Assembly: GCF_019393635.1 (NCBI RefSeq) | Contig: NC_057866.1 | Span: 3,932,223-3,996,222 of the forward strand | DNA from: Dromiciops gliroides | Lineage: Eukaryota; Chordata; Mammalia; Microbiotheria; Microbiotheriidae | Direction: 5' to 3' | DNA: 64,000 bases | Shown here: positions 46,365-57,568 of the stretch, piece by piece | How the letters are laid out: every line of letters starts with the position of its first letter | Numbering within the stretch: position 1 is the stretch's first letter | Notes under the pieces: model-generated | Told to the model about the DNA's origin: nothing | The model's input: the letters and a program-made list of their open reading frames with translations, nothing else | The model's database searches: none | Position numbers and translations under genes: made by a program

Positions 46365-48260
46365 AGGCTTTTTTTTTGGCTTTTTTTTTTTTAACCATCA
46401 AGAAGGACTCCCAGTTCTAGTCCTCCTTTCCCTTCCCATTTCCTTCCCTTATAATTCCAGATAAAACAAAAGTCTATCTAGAAGAACATCATTAAAAACA
46501 GCTCTGGTACAGCAAGTCACTACTACGTATCATAAGCAGGTACAGGATATGTTACGTTCACAGAAGTATAATACAGTACTGCCCTGCAGCTGTAATACTA
46601 GAGGATACAATTAAAAAGGCATTATTTAGGGGGCAGCTAGGTGGTACAGTGGATAGAGCACCAGCCCTGGATTCAGGAGGACCTGAGTTCAAATCCAACC
46701 TCAGACACTTGACACTTACTAGCTGTGTGACCCTGGGCAAGTCACTTAACCCCAATTGCCTCACCAAAAAAAAAAAAAAAAAGTAAAAAAAAAATAGGCA
46801 AACAAAAAAGGCATTATTTGACTTGATTCTACTTTTCCAGCACAGAGTGGGCAGGAAGGGGAGTGTGACACAGCTCTGATACAGAAATGTCCCTCCTTAG
46901 ATAGGATTTCCAATGAACTAGCCGCTCTACATGAATATTAGCTGAAAACCCATTTAGAAAGCCACGGGCTTCATACAAAGATTGTTGAGCAGAAGCAAGA
47001 AGGACTTGTTTGACGTATTGATGCAACAAGCCTGCCATGTCCAGGGAGTGGATACTTCACAGTTTAGGTCACAATCTGAATACAGCATCATTTAAAACAG
47101 AAGCAATTGCCAAACACTGGCCATTTGGAAATAAAAAGGATGCTGACATGATTCTGCATCCATCTGTTTACAGGTCAAGGGAAGGGAGTGATCAGTTATT
47201 GTCCTTTGATTGTGTTCATTTAACTCAGCTTCCATGTTACAAAACAACAGCAAGCTGCAATAGTAAAAACAATGCTGATCTGGCCAGCACCACCCATCTG
47301 CAGCTCTTATGCACCGAGCCTACAAAAAGGCAAACAGCAGCCAAGCAACATCAAAGAGCAGTAAGCCACCATCTCTGCTCTGCAGCTGGTGTCATGCTGT
47401 CTGGGCCACATTCTGACTCTGCTGGGCTACCTTTGTCTTCATGCTTCTGTTAGGGCAGGGAACTGGGAAGATTCAGCACTTGATGTACACTGGCCTTTGT
47501 TTGTTCATACATGGGCATCTCCATCCTAACTTTAAAAATGCATGGCCATCAGTGCAGATCGACCTCTGGCTGGCTTATACAGAGCAGCTGCTGGTCTACA
47601 GACCCTCCACCTTTCCCTGGTATTGCAGCTGTCTGTGCGACACTGTCAATAGCTTCTTATGTCCCTGTGTATCCTCCTGAACTCTGACAGGAGAATGTCA
47701 CAACGACCATTTCACCCTCTCCCATCCCCCAGCTATGGAATCCTGCTGGCATTAGATGAACTCATTCTCCAACCCCCCCCACTCCCTCCCCCCAGACCTG
47801 AGATTCCTCTTAATGCAGTGGCCAAGAAGCCACAGAGCCGCTCATTCACATGACCCACCCCCTGCCCAAGGCCGATGACCACAGTCAAGCCGCCAAGGAG
47901 GCTTGTCATAGAAGTTATATTTCCTCTTCTGGGTTGTGACACAGCTCTAGTTTCTCCATCTCAGTGTCATCACCTAGTTCCCAGAATCATTGAGTGGAAA
48001 CCTTGTGCACGGTGTTTAAATTGGGCCTCTGCTGGGCTCTGCTGCCCTGGGGAAACCCCTTTGAAAAGAAGGAAATAGAAACAAACCAAAAAAGAGTGGG
48101 GACAGGGTGGAGGGGTGGAAAGCTTTCTGTGGCTGCAGTCATGGGCCTGAAACATGCCCTCGATTGTGAGTATACAGAATGGGGAGAGTTTGGAGACATG
48201 CCTTATGGTAGCTGTGGTCAAAAACCCTTTAAAATCTTAAAAATGACCTACTGAAGAGCC
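46365..48260 (-). pseudogene. Possible processed retrocopy (minus strand), source unknown
   Basis: A poly(T) tract at 46,370-46,392 (poly(A) on the minus strand) is followed by about 1.8 kb of complex, low-repeat text resembling a 3' UTR plus the end of a message. Minus-strand frame 47,733-47,942 (LLGGLTVVIGLGQGVGHVN) and plus-strand frame 47,037-47,453 are open, but I recognise neither. The 5' limit is a guess and I found no target-site duplication. A short SINE inserted later at 46,628. Confidence 0.3.
46628..46785 (+). mobile_element. Short SINE with target-site duplication
   Basis: AAAAAGGCATTATTT occurs just before (ending about 46,628) and again at about 46,805-46,820, after the A-rich tail. 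Confidence 0.93.
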
Positions 48261-48654
48261 CTCCCCAAAGGCTTTTCTTTATGTTGATTAAATCGATCAG
48301 TATTTACTCCATTGGAAATAGACATGTCAGTATTTGTATGAAAATGTTGTGCTATAATGGCTCCCTACTGCAGGCATCCCCACACCACACTTGGAGAACT
48401 ATTGATCTGTGAGAAGGGTCATAGTCCAGCCTAAAGGGGAAAATTTGGTTTCTAGGCATAAGGTCTAAAGTCTCTGCTCTCCCTTTTGTGATGGGTTGGA
48501 GGGGAAAGATAATGAGTCCTCTAATTCCCTAGACACCAAAGGGTGAGTGATGGCTCTTCCCTGAAAAATGACCTTTTAAAAAACCTTAATCAACTTTCCC
48601 TTCTATCTCAGGAGTTTCAGTCTAGTACAAAAGCTGTTTATTTTGGAGTGTAGG

Positions 48655-49100
48655 AGACAAGTGTGAGAAAATAATGGGATTTGGCAGATACTCAAAGGCT
48701 CACATGGAGATTAATCTAAACTGACTGAATTAAGTGAGAGTGATTGACTGTGCTGATTAGCCTACTTCAAGTTAATTAGATTGTAACCACACCTGGCTGG
48801 TCCTTAAGGAGGTATTGTTCTCAGAAGCTAAAGACTGAACTTAACTTGAGATTGACTGCTTCCAGACCTATAAAAAGCTTCCACACTCAGTTTGAGGCAG
48901 TCCTCCAGGCAGAGGACTTGAGGAAGAACCAGACCAGGCTGGAACTCTAGGCTAGATAGGCTTTTTCTTAACTCCACATGTTCTCTTTTTTCTAATACCT
49001 AGTATGCTTTAATCAATGCTTAATGCCCAAAGACTGGTGCTAAAGCTTCTAGTTTAAGGTGACCACACATTAAATTTTTTAGACAACACATTTAGATTTT
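48655..49100 (+). mobile_element. LTR-like fossil (candidate solo LTR)
   Basis: Begins TGTGAGAAAATAATGGG. It has promoter-like CCTATAAAAAGCTTCC at about 48,868-48,883 and a downstream transcribed-looking part (GAGGCAGTCCTCCAGGCAGA), ending in an A/T-rich region. No gag, pol or env lies on either side. The family was not identified, the ends are uncertain, and it looks old. Confidence 0.35.
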
Positions 49101-49984
49101 AAATATCACTCAAGAAAAGGGGTGTAGATTCATGGTTGAGAGAGATCGGTCACAGACTGTGTGGGGGTCACTAGAGTTCCCTATTTCCATAAATTCCTCA
49201 TCTCTCTACAGAATGTCAACTACTCATTCAGATCTAGAACCCTGCTGCTCCTTCCTGAGTTATTTAGATTGACATCAGCACAGAATTGGGTTCCCCCCAG
49301 CCTCCAGATCCTCCCCTCCTGACTAGGAGCAGACCTCTCTGAGCAGAGAGTGAGGATTATCCTCTTTCTTTTCTAAATCAATTCCTAAATCTGTTCTGCC
49401 ACCTGGAGAGGGGGAGGAGCATCTGATTATCTGACTCTCAGGTCTCTCTTGCCCAATCCTTTTAGGTACCAGGTTTGGGCCTGTCAAAACCCCAATCAGT
49501 GAACAATCAATACCTCTCCTTCCCTCTCTAGTTGATCAGCTCTACTTTTGCTAATTTTGCTCACTTCCATATAGTCTGTGGCTACTTCTGTTTCCTCTGC
49601 CTGGAAAGTTGTACTTCTGTATTTCTATAGTAGGTCTCAATCTATTAGGAATTCCTCTACACTCTGCAGAGAAGACCCTGTCGGGGGATGGAATGGAGAG
49701 GTAAAATCAAGTCTGGGATGAGAAGAGGAAAGCATCTGGGAAGCAGATCTTCCCTTGCAGAGTCAGAAGCTTTCAGGGCCTGTGTTATCTTTACTCCTTT
49801 TTACCTCAGGTTTACTTGGATGCTTGTGATTTTGTATGGTACCTAAAAACAGTTATAAAAAACTTCTAAGGAAGGCAGTCAATGGTGACTGTAGGGGAAG
49901 GCTTTCCTGACAAAAACACCAAAATGAGTGAGCTTTGTGTTTACATCACTCCAAGCTGATACTGTTGGTGATGATAACTATTCA
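49101..49984. other. No gene seen
   Basis: Unique-looking sequence with no recognisable exon. Confidence 0.3.
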
Positions 49985-50215
49985 TAGTTATAAAGCAGTA
50001 TGAGGTTTTTGAAGCTCTTTACATGCATTAGCAAATTCAATCCTCATTACTGCCCAGTGAGGTAGGGATTATTATTACTCCCCCCATTTTTCAGGTGAGG
50101 TAACTGATGCTCAGGAAGATTAGGTGACTTGCCCAGGATCATTGATCTTGTAAATATCTGAGGCAGGATTCAAATCTAGGTTTTCTTGACTCCAAGTTCA
50201 CTGTTCTTCACCCAG
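49985..50215 (-). mobile_element. MIR-like SINE
   Basis: GAAGCTCTTTACATGCATTA, CATTACTGCCCAGTGAGGTA, GGTGACTTGCCCAGGATCAT, GCAGGATTCAAATCTAGGTT. Confidence 0.8.
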
Positions 50216-50977
50216 CTCTTGGGAGCCTTCTACTTCTCATCTCCATGATCGCCAGCTCAGCACTCTGCCTCTAAATTGACCCTTACAATTCACCCTAGAG
50301 TTGGCCTTGCCCTTCAGAGGGCATTCAGCAAATGCTGACTCCTTTCTATTCCCTGCCAGAGCAAATTCCCAGATGAACCTCGACTCCAAGGAATGACTAT
50401 TTCCTCTAGTTCTAGAGTTAGTGCTCCAGGGAAGTTAGAGAATTCTCTGCAATTGACTGTTCAGGATCCTCCAGTGGCTTGGAGCTCATGCATGTATCTT
50501 AGGGGATTTATCACATTTCCTCTTGGCTCTGCTAGTCGATCACCACCCTGCTTCAAAGTCTACTTTCCCAACTCTGACTTGTTCTTGTACGGTCAGCTCT
50601 GACCGAGTTTCCTGCCTCCAAGTGGGTCTAGGACCAGTTAGGGCTAATCACCCACCTAAGGCTCTCATGTGATTGGTCTTTTCTCTCCTCTCTCAAAACC
50701 AGCCCACATAGGCTTGATCCCAAGGAGCACCAGAAAAATCCCCAATGGAGAGGAACAGAACAGTATCCTGGCTCATGGACTCTCCCATTTGTGAAGGTAG
50801 AAACTTTAAGGCTTCTTGTACCATAGCCCAGTTTCCTGAGCTCCAGAGTGACACTGCCATCACACTAGCAATTTTAAGGGACCAATTAGTATCTATCACA
50901 GGGTGGTGGAGGTAGCTGAGGATCCAAAGATACATCCTTAAATAATCCAGGACAAACCACTTAATTTGTTCTCTTTT

Positions 50978-51125
50978 TTTTTTTTTTTTGGTGAGGCAAT
51001 TGGGGTTAAGTGACTTGCCTAGGGTCACACAGCTAGTAAGCGTTAAGTGTCTGAGGCCAGACCTGAACTCAGGTCCTCCTGACTCCAGGGCCGGTGCTCT
51101 ATCCACTGCGCCACCTAGCTGCCTC
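50978..51125 (-). mobile_element. Short SINE with probable target-site duplication
   Basis: CTTAATTTGTTCT before and CTTAATTAGTTCT after, one mismatch. Poly(T), then GGTGAGGCAATTGGGGTTAA. Confidence 0.9.
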
Positions 51126-51174
51126 TTAATTAGTTCTTAAGCTTCATAGCAATCTACCTTTAAGCTCTGTGGGT

Positions 51175-51720
51175 TAATAAATCAATTAATAATGATTTGT
51201 TAAACATTGGGTACTGGGATCTAGGGATACAATTAGTTTACATTCAATTGGAACAGAAACAGGGAAATTTGGAATTGGGGTAGATGGGTGTATCAGGAAA
51301 CATAATGAGGACTCTCTTGGATATGTTCATTTTGAGGCTCTCAGATATTTAGTTTTAAATGTCCAACACGCAATGAATGATCCAGAACTGGTGCTCAGGG
51401 AACAGATAAGGATGGGATATACATGTATATGTTAGTTAGTCATCTGTATAGAAATAGCAATTAAACTCATAAGAGCTGAAGAGATCTATAAGAATCAAAA
51501 GGGAGAACAAAAGATGGCCAAGCCCAGACTCTTGTGGAATAGCCACAGTTCGGAGGCAAGGTATGGATGATGAGCCAACAAAAGAGAGAGCAAAAGAGAG
51601 GTCATAGAAGCAGCAAGAGAAGCAGGAGTGAGTAGTACCATGAAAATACACTAGAGAAAACAGTGTACACAACTAGGGGGTTGTCAATGGTGCAGCAGAG
51701 GGGTCAAGAAGGAAGAGAAC
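51175..51720 (-). mobile_element. L2-clade LINE ORF2 fragment (reverse transcriptase part)
   Basis: The minus-strand frame 51,436-51,672 contains PQESGLGHLLFSLL and ends in YTDD, matching the CR1/L2 reverse-transcriptase motifs PQGSVLGPLLF and YADD. Confidence 0.75.
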
Positions 51721-52203
51721 TTAGAAAGGAACATCAGGTCATGGAGTTAGGATCTCAGAGAGACTGCAAGCCCTCTATGGGGGCACTGATTGTCCCTCTA
51801 TATCCCCAGCCCATGGGCTGCTAAATTGTGTTACCTTTACAGCTTCTCCTAAGGATCTGCCTGAGCCACCTGCTCCCAAACAACAATTTAATCACCAAGG
51901 AGTGGGAAGCAGGGTTGGAAGGTTGGTTTCTGCCCTAAGTTTGATCTCCCACACCTGCCTCACTGGGAGTACCACTCTCTTCTTTCCTGAGCTCCATTTC
52001 ATTTTCCTGAGCCTCTCATGGAGATTTTACCACTGGCCAGAGGGATCCATCTGATGGAATGAGCAGAGAAAGCTTCTAGGCCTCTAGCCAGAGGAGGCAA
52101 ATAGCGCACAAAGGAGAGGCCAAAAGAATCCGAGCTCACAAGATCAGCTGCAGTACGACATGAAAGCGCAGCCCTTCATATTTCCTGGGTCCTGTGGGCT
52201 TAA
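51721..52203. other. No gene seen
   Basis: Sequence upstream of the cysteine-rich ORF. No upstream exon could be assigned. Confidence 0.3.
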
Positions 52204-52485
52204 GAGGCTGGTTTGAAAGGCAATTCTTGCCATAACCCTGAGGATAAATGTCCAGGCTCCATCTATGGGGTGAGGCTCAGAGATAAGATTTTTCATTTCT
52301 TTGGGTCACAAGGTTCTCCTACAGAAGAGAACTTTTATTGCTTCTTTTGCAGTGCCCCTCTGGGTTACAACTCAGACTCAGAGTTCCCAGGAGAGAATGA
52401 CTGCCTCAGGTTCAATGTCTTCTGTGGGCTTCGCTATGAAAACTGTTGCTCAGAAGCCCCCACCCATGTGTTTGCCTTTGAATAA
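52204..52485 (+). CDS. Cysteine-rich open stretch with downstream poly(A) signal (unrecognised)
   Basis: Open from an upstream stop at 52,201 to the stop at 52,485. There is no ATG at its start, so if real it is a terminal exon or a relic. It holds about eight cysteines, in the order GNSC, EDKCPG, FYCFFCSAP, ENDCLRF, VFCG and ENCCSEAP, ending in THVFAFE. AATAAA lies about 25 bp after the stop (near 52,509). Cysteine density suggests a secreted domain, but spacing fits neither WAP, Kazal nor Ly6 well. No clear 3' splice acceptor lies directly upstream. Confidence 0.25.
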   Translation, partial: EAGLKGNSCHNPEDKCPGSIYGVRLRDKIFHFFGSQGSPTEENFYCFFCSAPLGYNSDSEFPGENDCLRFNVFCGLRYENCCSEAPTHVFAFE

Positions 52486-52499
52486 TCAACCAAAAGACA

Positions 52500-53219
52500 T
52501 AAGCTTGAATAAAGACATTTTATTGGAATAGCGTGGCAAGAGAATTTAAATTGAACACTAACTCCCACATTGAGTGCACATTATCCCAGCAAATATGCTG
52601 ACAATGGGAAAGGGAAGGAAGGGAATGACCAAGTAGAGAGACTGCATATGAGGAGGCAATAAATATGAAAATGGTGCAGCTTAGACCTCTGGGGCTGGAG
52701 GACCCTTGCTGGCTTCTCCTTCAGTCCTCTTGCTACTCTCTGATGATGGTATTACAAGGGTAGAGTTAAAACACAAAATTCATAAAAAAGTGTTTTTTTA
52801 AAGTATATTCTTTAAAAAAATTTTTCTATAGCATGTTCTTCACAATAGCCAGCCATGCCAACCCCCCTTAAAGTTACCCCTCTCCAGCTGAGCAATAACA
52901 GTGAATACAATATAGGACTTTGGACTAGAACTTTCCATTGTCATAGTTTACTTAACAGAAAGGAAGGGTAGAAACTTGCACTTCAAAACTTGGTCCCAAC
53001 ATCATCTATTGCATTTAACTTGAGCATTGTTACCATTAACACCATTATTCAAACTATTGTCACTATATTGTTTATTGTTCTTTTGGCTTTCCTGCCTTCC
53101 CTCTGTATCACTTGTCCATCCTCTCCTCCCCCTGAGTTCTCCATTTTTGTTATGATTTGAACAACACCCCAGTCTATTTATATATTACAGTTGTTCCCCA
53201 CCCAGCCTCCAGCTGTTTC
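52500..53219. other. No gene seen
   Basis: A/T-rich. Some L1-3'-like character at 52,790-52,980, too weak to call. Confidence 0.3.
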
Positions 53220-53500
53220 ACCATTTTTTCAGTTTTGCAATAGCAAAGAGTGTTGCTAAGACCATTTTTATTTCTTCGTTGTTCTTTGATGTCACTGACT
53301 TCCTTGTTGGGTAAAGTCAAGCAATGAGTTCACTGGATCAAAGGACATTGAGAACCTAGTAACTTCTCTTTCATTATAGCAACCTTTTTCTGAATGACAA
53401 GACCAATCCATAGCTCTGTTAGCAGCCAATCAAGCCTGCCTTGATTGAGTGATTGCAAAATTGTGTTATTTCTCCCATTTTAACCATGACCGTGACATGC
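53220..53500 (-). mobile_element. Old L1 ORF2 fragment
   Basis: TTCACTGGATCAAAGGACAT and AATCCATAGCTCTGTTAGCA correspond to the reverse strand of late L1 ORF2. Strongly diverged. Confidence 0.5.
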
Positions 53501-53744
53501 TAAGTATGTGGTAATATTTAAAAGTTGCTCTTATGTTTATTGTTAGTGATTTTGAACCATTTCCTGCTAGTTTTGATACTTTGCATTTCTCATTGGAGGA
53601 TTGTTTGACACCATCCCAACATGTACTTGGAGACACAAGTCTGGGAATACTGCTCTTTCCTGGAACCCTGGAACTATTTTCTGCAGCTTCTGGTTAGAGC
53701 TGGGGCCTGAGCTATGGAAAGGATGTATACAGCTCCTGGGGTGC

Positions 53745-53895
53745 TGTCACTACTTAACTAGAACCCAGAAGTGGGAACTGAGGCTCACAGAAGTTCCATG
53801 ACTTTCCCAAAGCTAGTAAGCACCAGGAATGGACTTTGAAGCCAGCTCTTAACTACAAGTCCAATACACTTTTCCCCACATCAAACTGCTTCTTC
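53745..53895 (-). mobile_element. MIR-like SINE fragment
   Basis: GGGAACTGAGGCTCACAGAA, CCCAAAGCTAGTAAGCACCA. Confidence 0.55.
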
Positions 53896-54094
53896 TTTTA
53901 TAGCAGCTTGAATCTATATTTTAAAGATAAGGAAAACGGTGATTTTTTCCCCCTCTGTAGTTTTCACTACTCATATTCTAGGGGATGAGGTATTAAGAAA
54001 GTTGTGCTTACATATAATTGTGAGGAATTAAAATCTAAGTTTACTGAATCTCCTAAGGAAATTAATGAATAAAGGGAAAGTTTCATACATACAA

Positions 54095-54185
54095 CAATCA
54101 ATTAACAACATTTATTAAGTACCTAGTATGCATCAAATGTTAGGCTAAACTATGAAAGAGCATCAGCCCTTAAAGAGTTAACTTT
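54095..54185 (-). mobile_element. L2 3'-end fragment
   Basis: CAACATTTATTAAGTACCTA GTATGCATC is an L2 3' end in reverse. Confidence 0.6.
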
Positions 54186-54224
54186 CTACCAGGGAGACAT
54201 TGAGGAGCCCCCCCCCCCCATTCT

Positions 54225-54720
54225 ATCATTCTCTGTCTCTCTCTTTCTTCATCGCTTAATATTTGTCTGTCTCTGCAATTTTGTCTCTGTCTATATATTT
54301 CTATTTCTGTCTCTCTCTGTCTTTGTCTCACCATCTCTGTCTGCCTTGTCTGTCTACTTGTCAATCTGTCTGTCTTGATATCTGTCTCTCTATATCTCTA
54401 CTTTTTTGTTTCTGTCTCTATCTCTGTCTGCCTCTATACCTCTACCTCTCTCTCTCTCTCCTCTCTCTGTTTTCCTTCTTTATCTTTGTCTCCCTGTCTT
54501 TCTTTTCATCTCTGTCACAGTTTCTATCTGCCTGTCTACTTTCTATCTGTCTTTCTGACTCTCTTGTGATATCTGTTTATATCTCTTCCTTTTTGTCTTT
54601 ATCTCTATTTTTCTCTGTCTACTTGTCTCTATCTCTCTGTCTCTACCTGTCTTTCTGTCTGTCAGTCTCTGTCTCTCTCTGTTTCTCTGTGTCTGTGCAT
54701 GTGTCTCTCTGTCTCTGTTA
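54225..54720. repeat. Long imperfect (TCTCTGTC)n-type pyrimidine repeat
   Basis: About 500 bp of CTCTGTCT/CTATCTCT variants on the plus strand. Overlapping open frames (for example 54,263-54,826) are rich in Ser, Leu, Phe and Cys only because of this and are not genes. It ends about 370 bp before module 3. Confidence 0.93.
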
Positions 54721-55089
54721 TACACACATCCATAATCAAAAAACTGTTTGGAGACTTTCATTTATGGGGTGGTTGGGTGAGGAGAAACTTTGGAAATGGA
54801 ATATATACACTGGAACTTTCTGGTAGTTGGTGGCAAACTATGTATTGTATTTATCTAGGAGATGGAGGGTATCACAGTGGCAGAAGGTACCATTCATGGT
54901 CCTCAGACAAGAACAGGGACTTGAAAAGATTCTGGGTGCCTGGGAGAGGAACACTGTTATATCACCCATGGTGGGTGGGGAGGGAAGTAAAGAGTGATGG
55001 AAAGTGGTCCATGAAACACAACATTCACCTACAGTGGGGAAGGGCAGATCATGAGACAACAGAGGAAGAAGGGCACAAGTGGTGTAACA

Positions 55090-55290
55090 GGGAAATGCTG
55101 AAGCAATCCCCTCTGAGGAATACTTTACAAGTGCCTGGGCTCTGATTGGCCAGTAACATCTATACAGGAAGCCACAGAGGCTTCTTATCTTCCTGATAGC
55201 AATTGCTCAGTCCTCACTTACAACCAGAAGTTTCTGAAGGTTTCTCCAGAGTCAGAGGACACAACGACATCACCAAGTCTGTCATTCCAG
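55090..55290 (+). promoter_or_regulatory. MRGPR promoter and probable non-coding exon 1 of gene 3 (module 3)
   Basis: GGGAAATGCTGAAGCAATCC, CTGGGCTCTGATTGGCCAGT (CCAAT at 55,143-55,153), CTATACAGGAAGCCACAGAG, TTACAACCAGAAGTTTCTGA, and the donor ATTCCAG|GTGAGG at 55,290/55,291. Block order and spacing match module 1, and an 18-bp core is identical to module 2 on the other strand. Joined to the acceptor at 60,265, the intron would be about 5.0 kb. Confidence 0.68.
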
Positions 55291-56830
55291 GTGAGGTTCC
55301 TTCTCCTCAAGCCACATCTGCTTCTGCTCTCAGGATCAGTGCGCAGTGTGACAAAAATATTTTTCTTAGGAGCAATCATTTATCTGAGTCACGAGAAAGG
55401 CTGAAGGGATCTCAGAGAATGGAGAGATCCAGCTTACAATAGCCATTTTGGTGCTGATAACACCTAGACATTCACATTTGTGAATTCATCAAGATAGGAG
55501 ACAGATGGTGGTGTTTGTTGCAATCAAAGAAGGGGAGAAGGCACAGAGGTCTGGGGGTCAGGGGGGTAGATGCAAGATGAGGACAGATCTCCAACTGCCC
55601 TGAAGTCCAATTATATTTACTTGTGGAGGATACATTGTTTTTGAGTATATTGAGTTCTAAGACATCTTTTTGGTAATAACTGTTCTTTAAAATTTTTTTT
55701 CATTACTGTTCTATCTTGCAGGAGCCTGATTATGGCTCTAGGTACTTGCTTACTTGCTTCCTAATTGCTGTCAAGTTCTTTTCTCTCCATCCTGGAAACC
55801 ATGGATTTTGTGTTTGACATTTTGGAGTGTGTTCAATTCAGAGGTTCTTTAGGTTGAGACTTACATTCTTTCTATTTTTTTACTTTCCCATGTGTCTGTT
55901 GTAGTTCTTATGTTTTGGTGAAAATGTGCAAACATTTTTGTTTGGTCGTGAATTTCAGGCCATCCAAGGCTTCTTAAATTATTCCTCTTAATCTTTTACA
56001 GCGGAGGGTTTTGTTTCTATTTATTTATTTTTGTTAGCAGGTAAACCTGTACTCTAACTGGTAAGTCTTTTGACTTGGTTCTATTTTTCCTCCTCATCTT
56101 ATTAATGGGCTCTATTGGCTCCAGTATCATGAATATAAATTTAATTTGGTCATAAGTAGGGAAAGAAATAAACATTTTTAAAGCACTAGTTACTATGTGT
56201 CAGACACTGTGCTAAGGCTTAACAATATCCTTATTAACATTTAGTCAGTTCCCATTGGTATTCATTTGAGATGCTCATATATGCCTCTCTTTCTTTTTCT
56301 TTTTTTGTCTTGTTCATTATCTTAGGTGTCCAGTCCACATTTATTTCATAGGAGTTGAGTAAGATTATTGACTTGTCTATTACACACATACACACACATA
56401 TTATATACATACACACAATATTGTAGTTGATTCTTCTTAGAATGTTTGATGGTATTCACTTGTAATTCTCTCTAGCCTTCCTTCTCTACCCTACCTCTGA
56501 TTATTCTTTTTGGACTTATTCAATTTCTTTTTTTTAAAGATTAAGTTGAAAAAAGATAGATCAAAAACATTACCTATTATTTTGTTAATCTAAATATTTT
56601 ATGATTCTATATTTATTAAGCCATTTCACTTAAATGATCAATTTTGTTGGCATATAGGGACTGAAATTCTGGTTTTATTGGTGAAGAAAACACCTTGGGT
56701 GTAGAAATTTATTTCTGTCAATTCAAGTCATCATTTTAGCCTAAGTAGTTAAGTGACTTGCTGAGGGTGAGAAAGAAAATATTTCTGAGCTAAGATCTGA
56801 ATGGAGGTATTGTTACCTATCCACTCTCCA
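55291..56830 (+). other. Gene 3 intron, first part
   Basis: No exon is seen. An L2-like 3' end in reverse lies at 56,160-56,230 (TTACTATGTGTCAGACACTG) and (AC)/(AT)-rich bits at 56,380-56,420. Confidence 0.4.
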
Positions 56831-56834
56831 CTAT

Positions 56835-57097
56835 TTTTGTAGTTGTTGTTCATTCATTTCAGCATGTCCAATTCTTTGTGACCCTGTTTGGGTTTTCTTG
56901 ACAGAGATACTGGAGTAGTTTGCCATTTCCTTATCCATTTTATTTTACAAATGAGGAAACTGAGGCAAATAAGGTTAAGTGAGTGGCCTATCTATGGTCA
57001 CATAGCTATTACATGTCTGAAGCCAGATTTGAACTCAAGAATTCCAGACTTCCTGACTCTGGATCCAGCATTCTATCTACTGCACCACCTAACTGCT
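56835..57097 (-). mobile_element. Long SINE
   Basis: GTAGTTGTTGTTCATTCATT, CTGGAGTAGTTTGCCATTTC, AATGAGGAAACTGAGGCAAA, down to CCACCTAACTGCTC. Confidence 0.82.
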
Positions 57098-57224
57098 CTT
57101 ACCATACACTATATAATCCTCACATATAATTGAGCAAAATGGCTTTTAGCCCTTTCATTTATCTCCTTGACTTAAGAATTCTCATTATTTCCATTATTGG
57201 GTTTGTTTTTTTGTGTGTATGTGT

Positions 57225-57364
57225 GTATGTGAGGCAGTTGGGGCTAAGTGACTTGCCCAGGGTCACACAGCTAGTCAGTGTTAAGTGTCTGAGGCCGGAT
57301 TTGAACTCAGGTCTTCCTGACTCCAGGGCTGGTGCTCTATCCACTGTGCCACCTAGCTGCCCCA
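57225..57364 (-). mobile_element. Short SINE (left arm of an inverted pair)
   Basis: GTGAGGCAGTTGGGGCTAAG down to CCACCTAGCTGCCCC. The T tail is replaced by (TG)n. Confidence 0.92.
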
Positions 57365-57426
57365 GCTAGTTCAATTAAAAAAGAAAAAGAAAGGAAAAAA
57401 AAATGACCAATAACAATAATGGAAGG

Positions 57427-57568
57427 AGCAGCTGGGTGGCACAGTGGATAGAGCACCTGCCCTGGAGTCAGGAGGACCTGAGTTCAAATCCAGCCTCAGA
57501 CACTTGACACTTAACTAGCTGTGTGACCCTGGGCAAGTCACTTAACCCCCATTGCCCCTCAAAAAAAA
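57427..57568 (+). mobile_element. Short SINE (right arm of an inverted pair)
   Basis: GAGCAGCTGGGTGGCACAGT to CCCATTGCCCCTC plus A-rich tail. Confidence 0.92.

Noticed and set aside
54263-54826. 187-codon hydrophobic open frame
   Set aside because: Entirely a translation of a (TCTCTGTC)n-type simple repeat.
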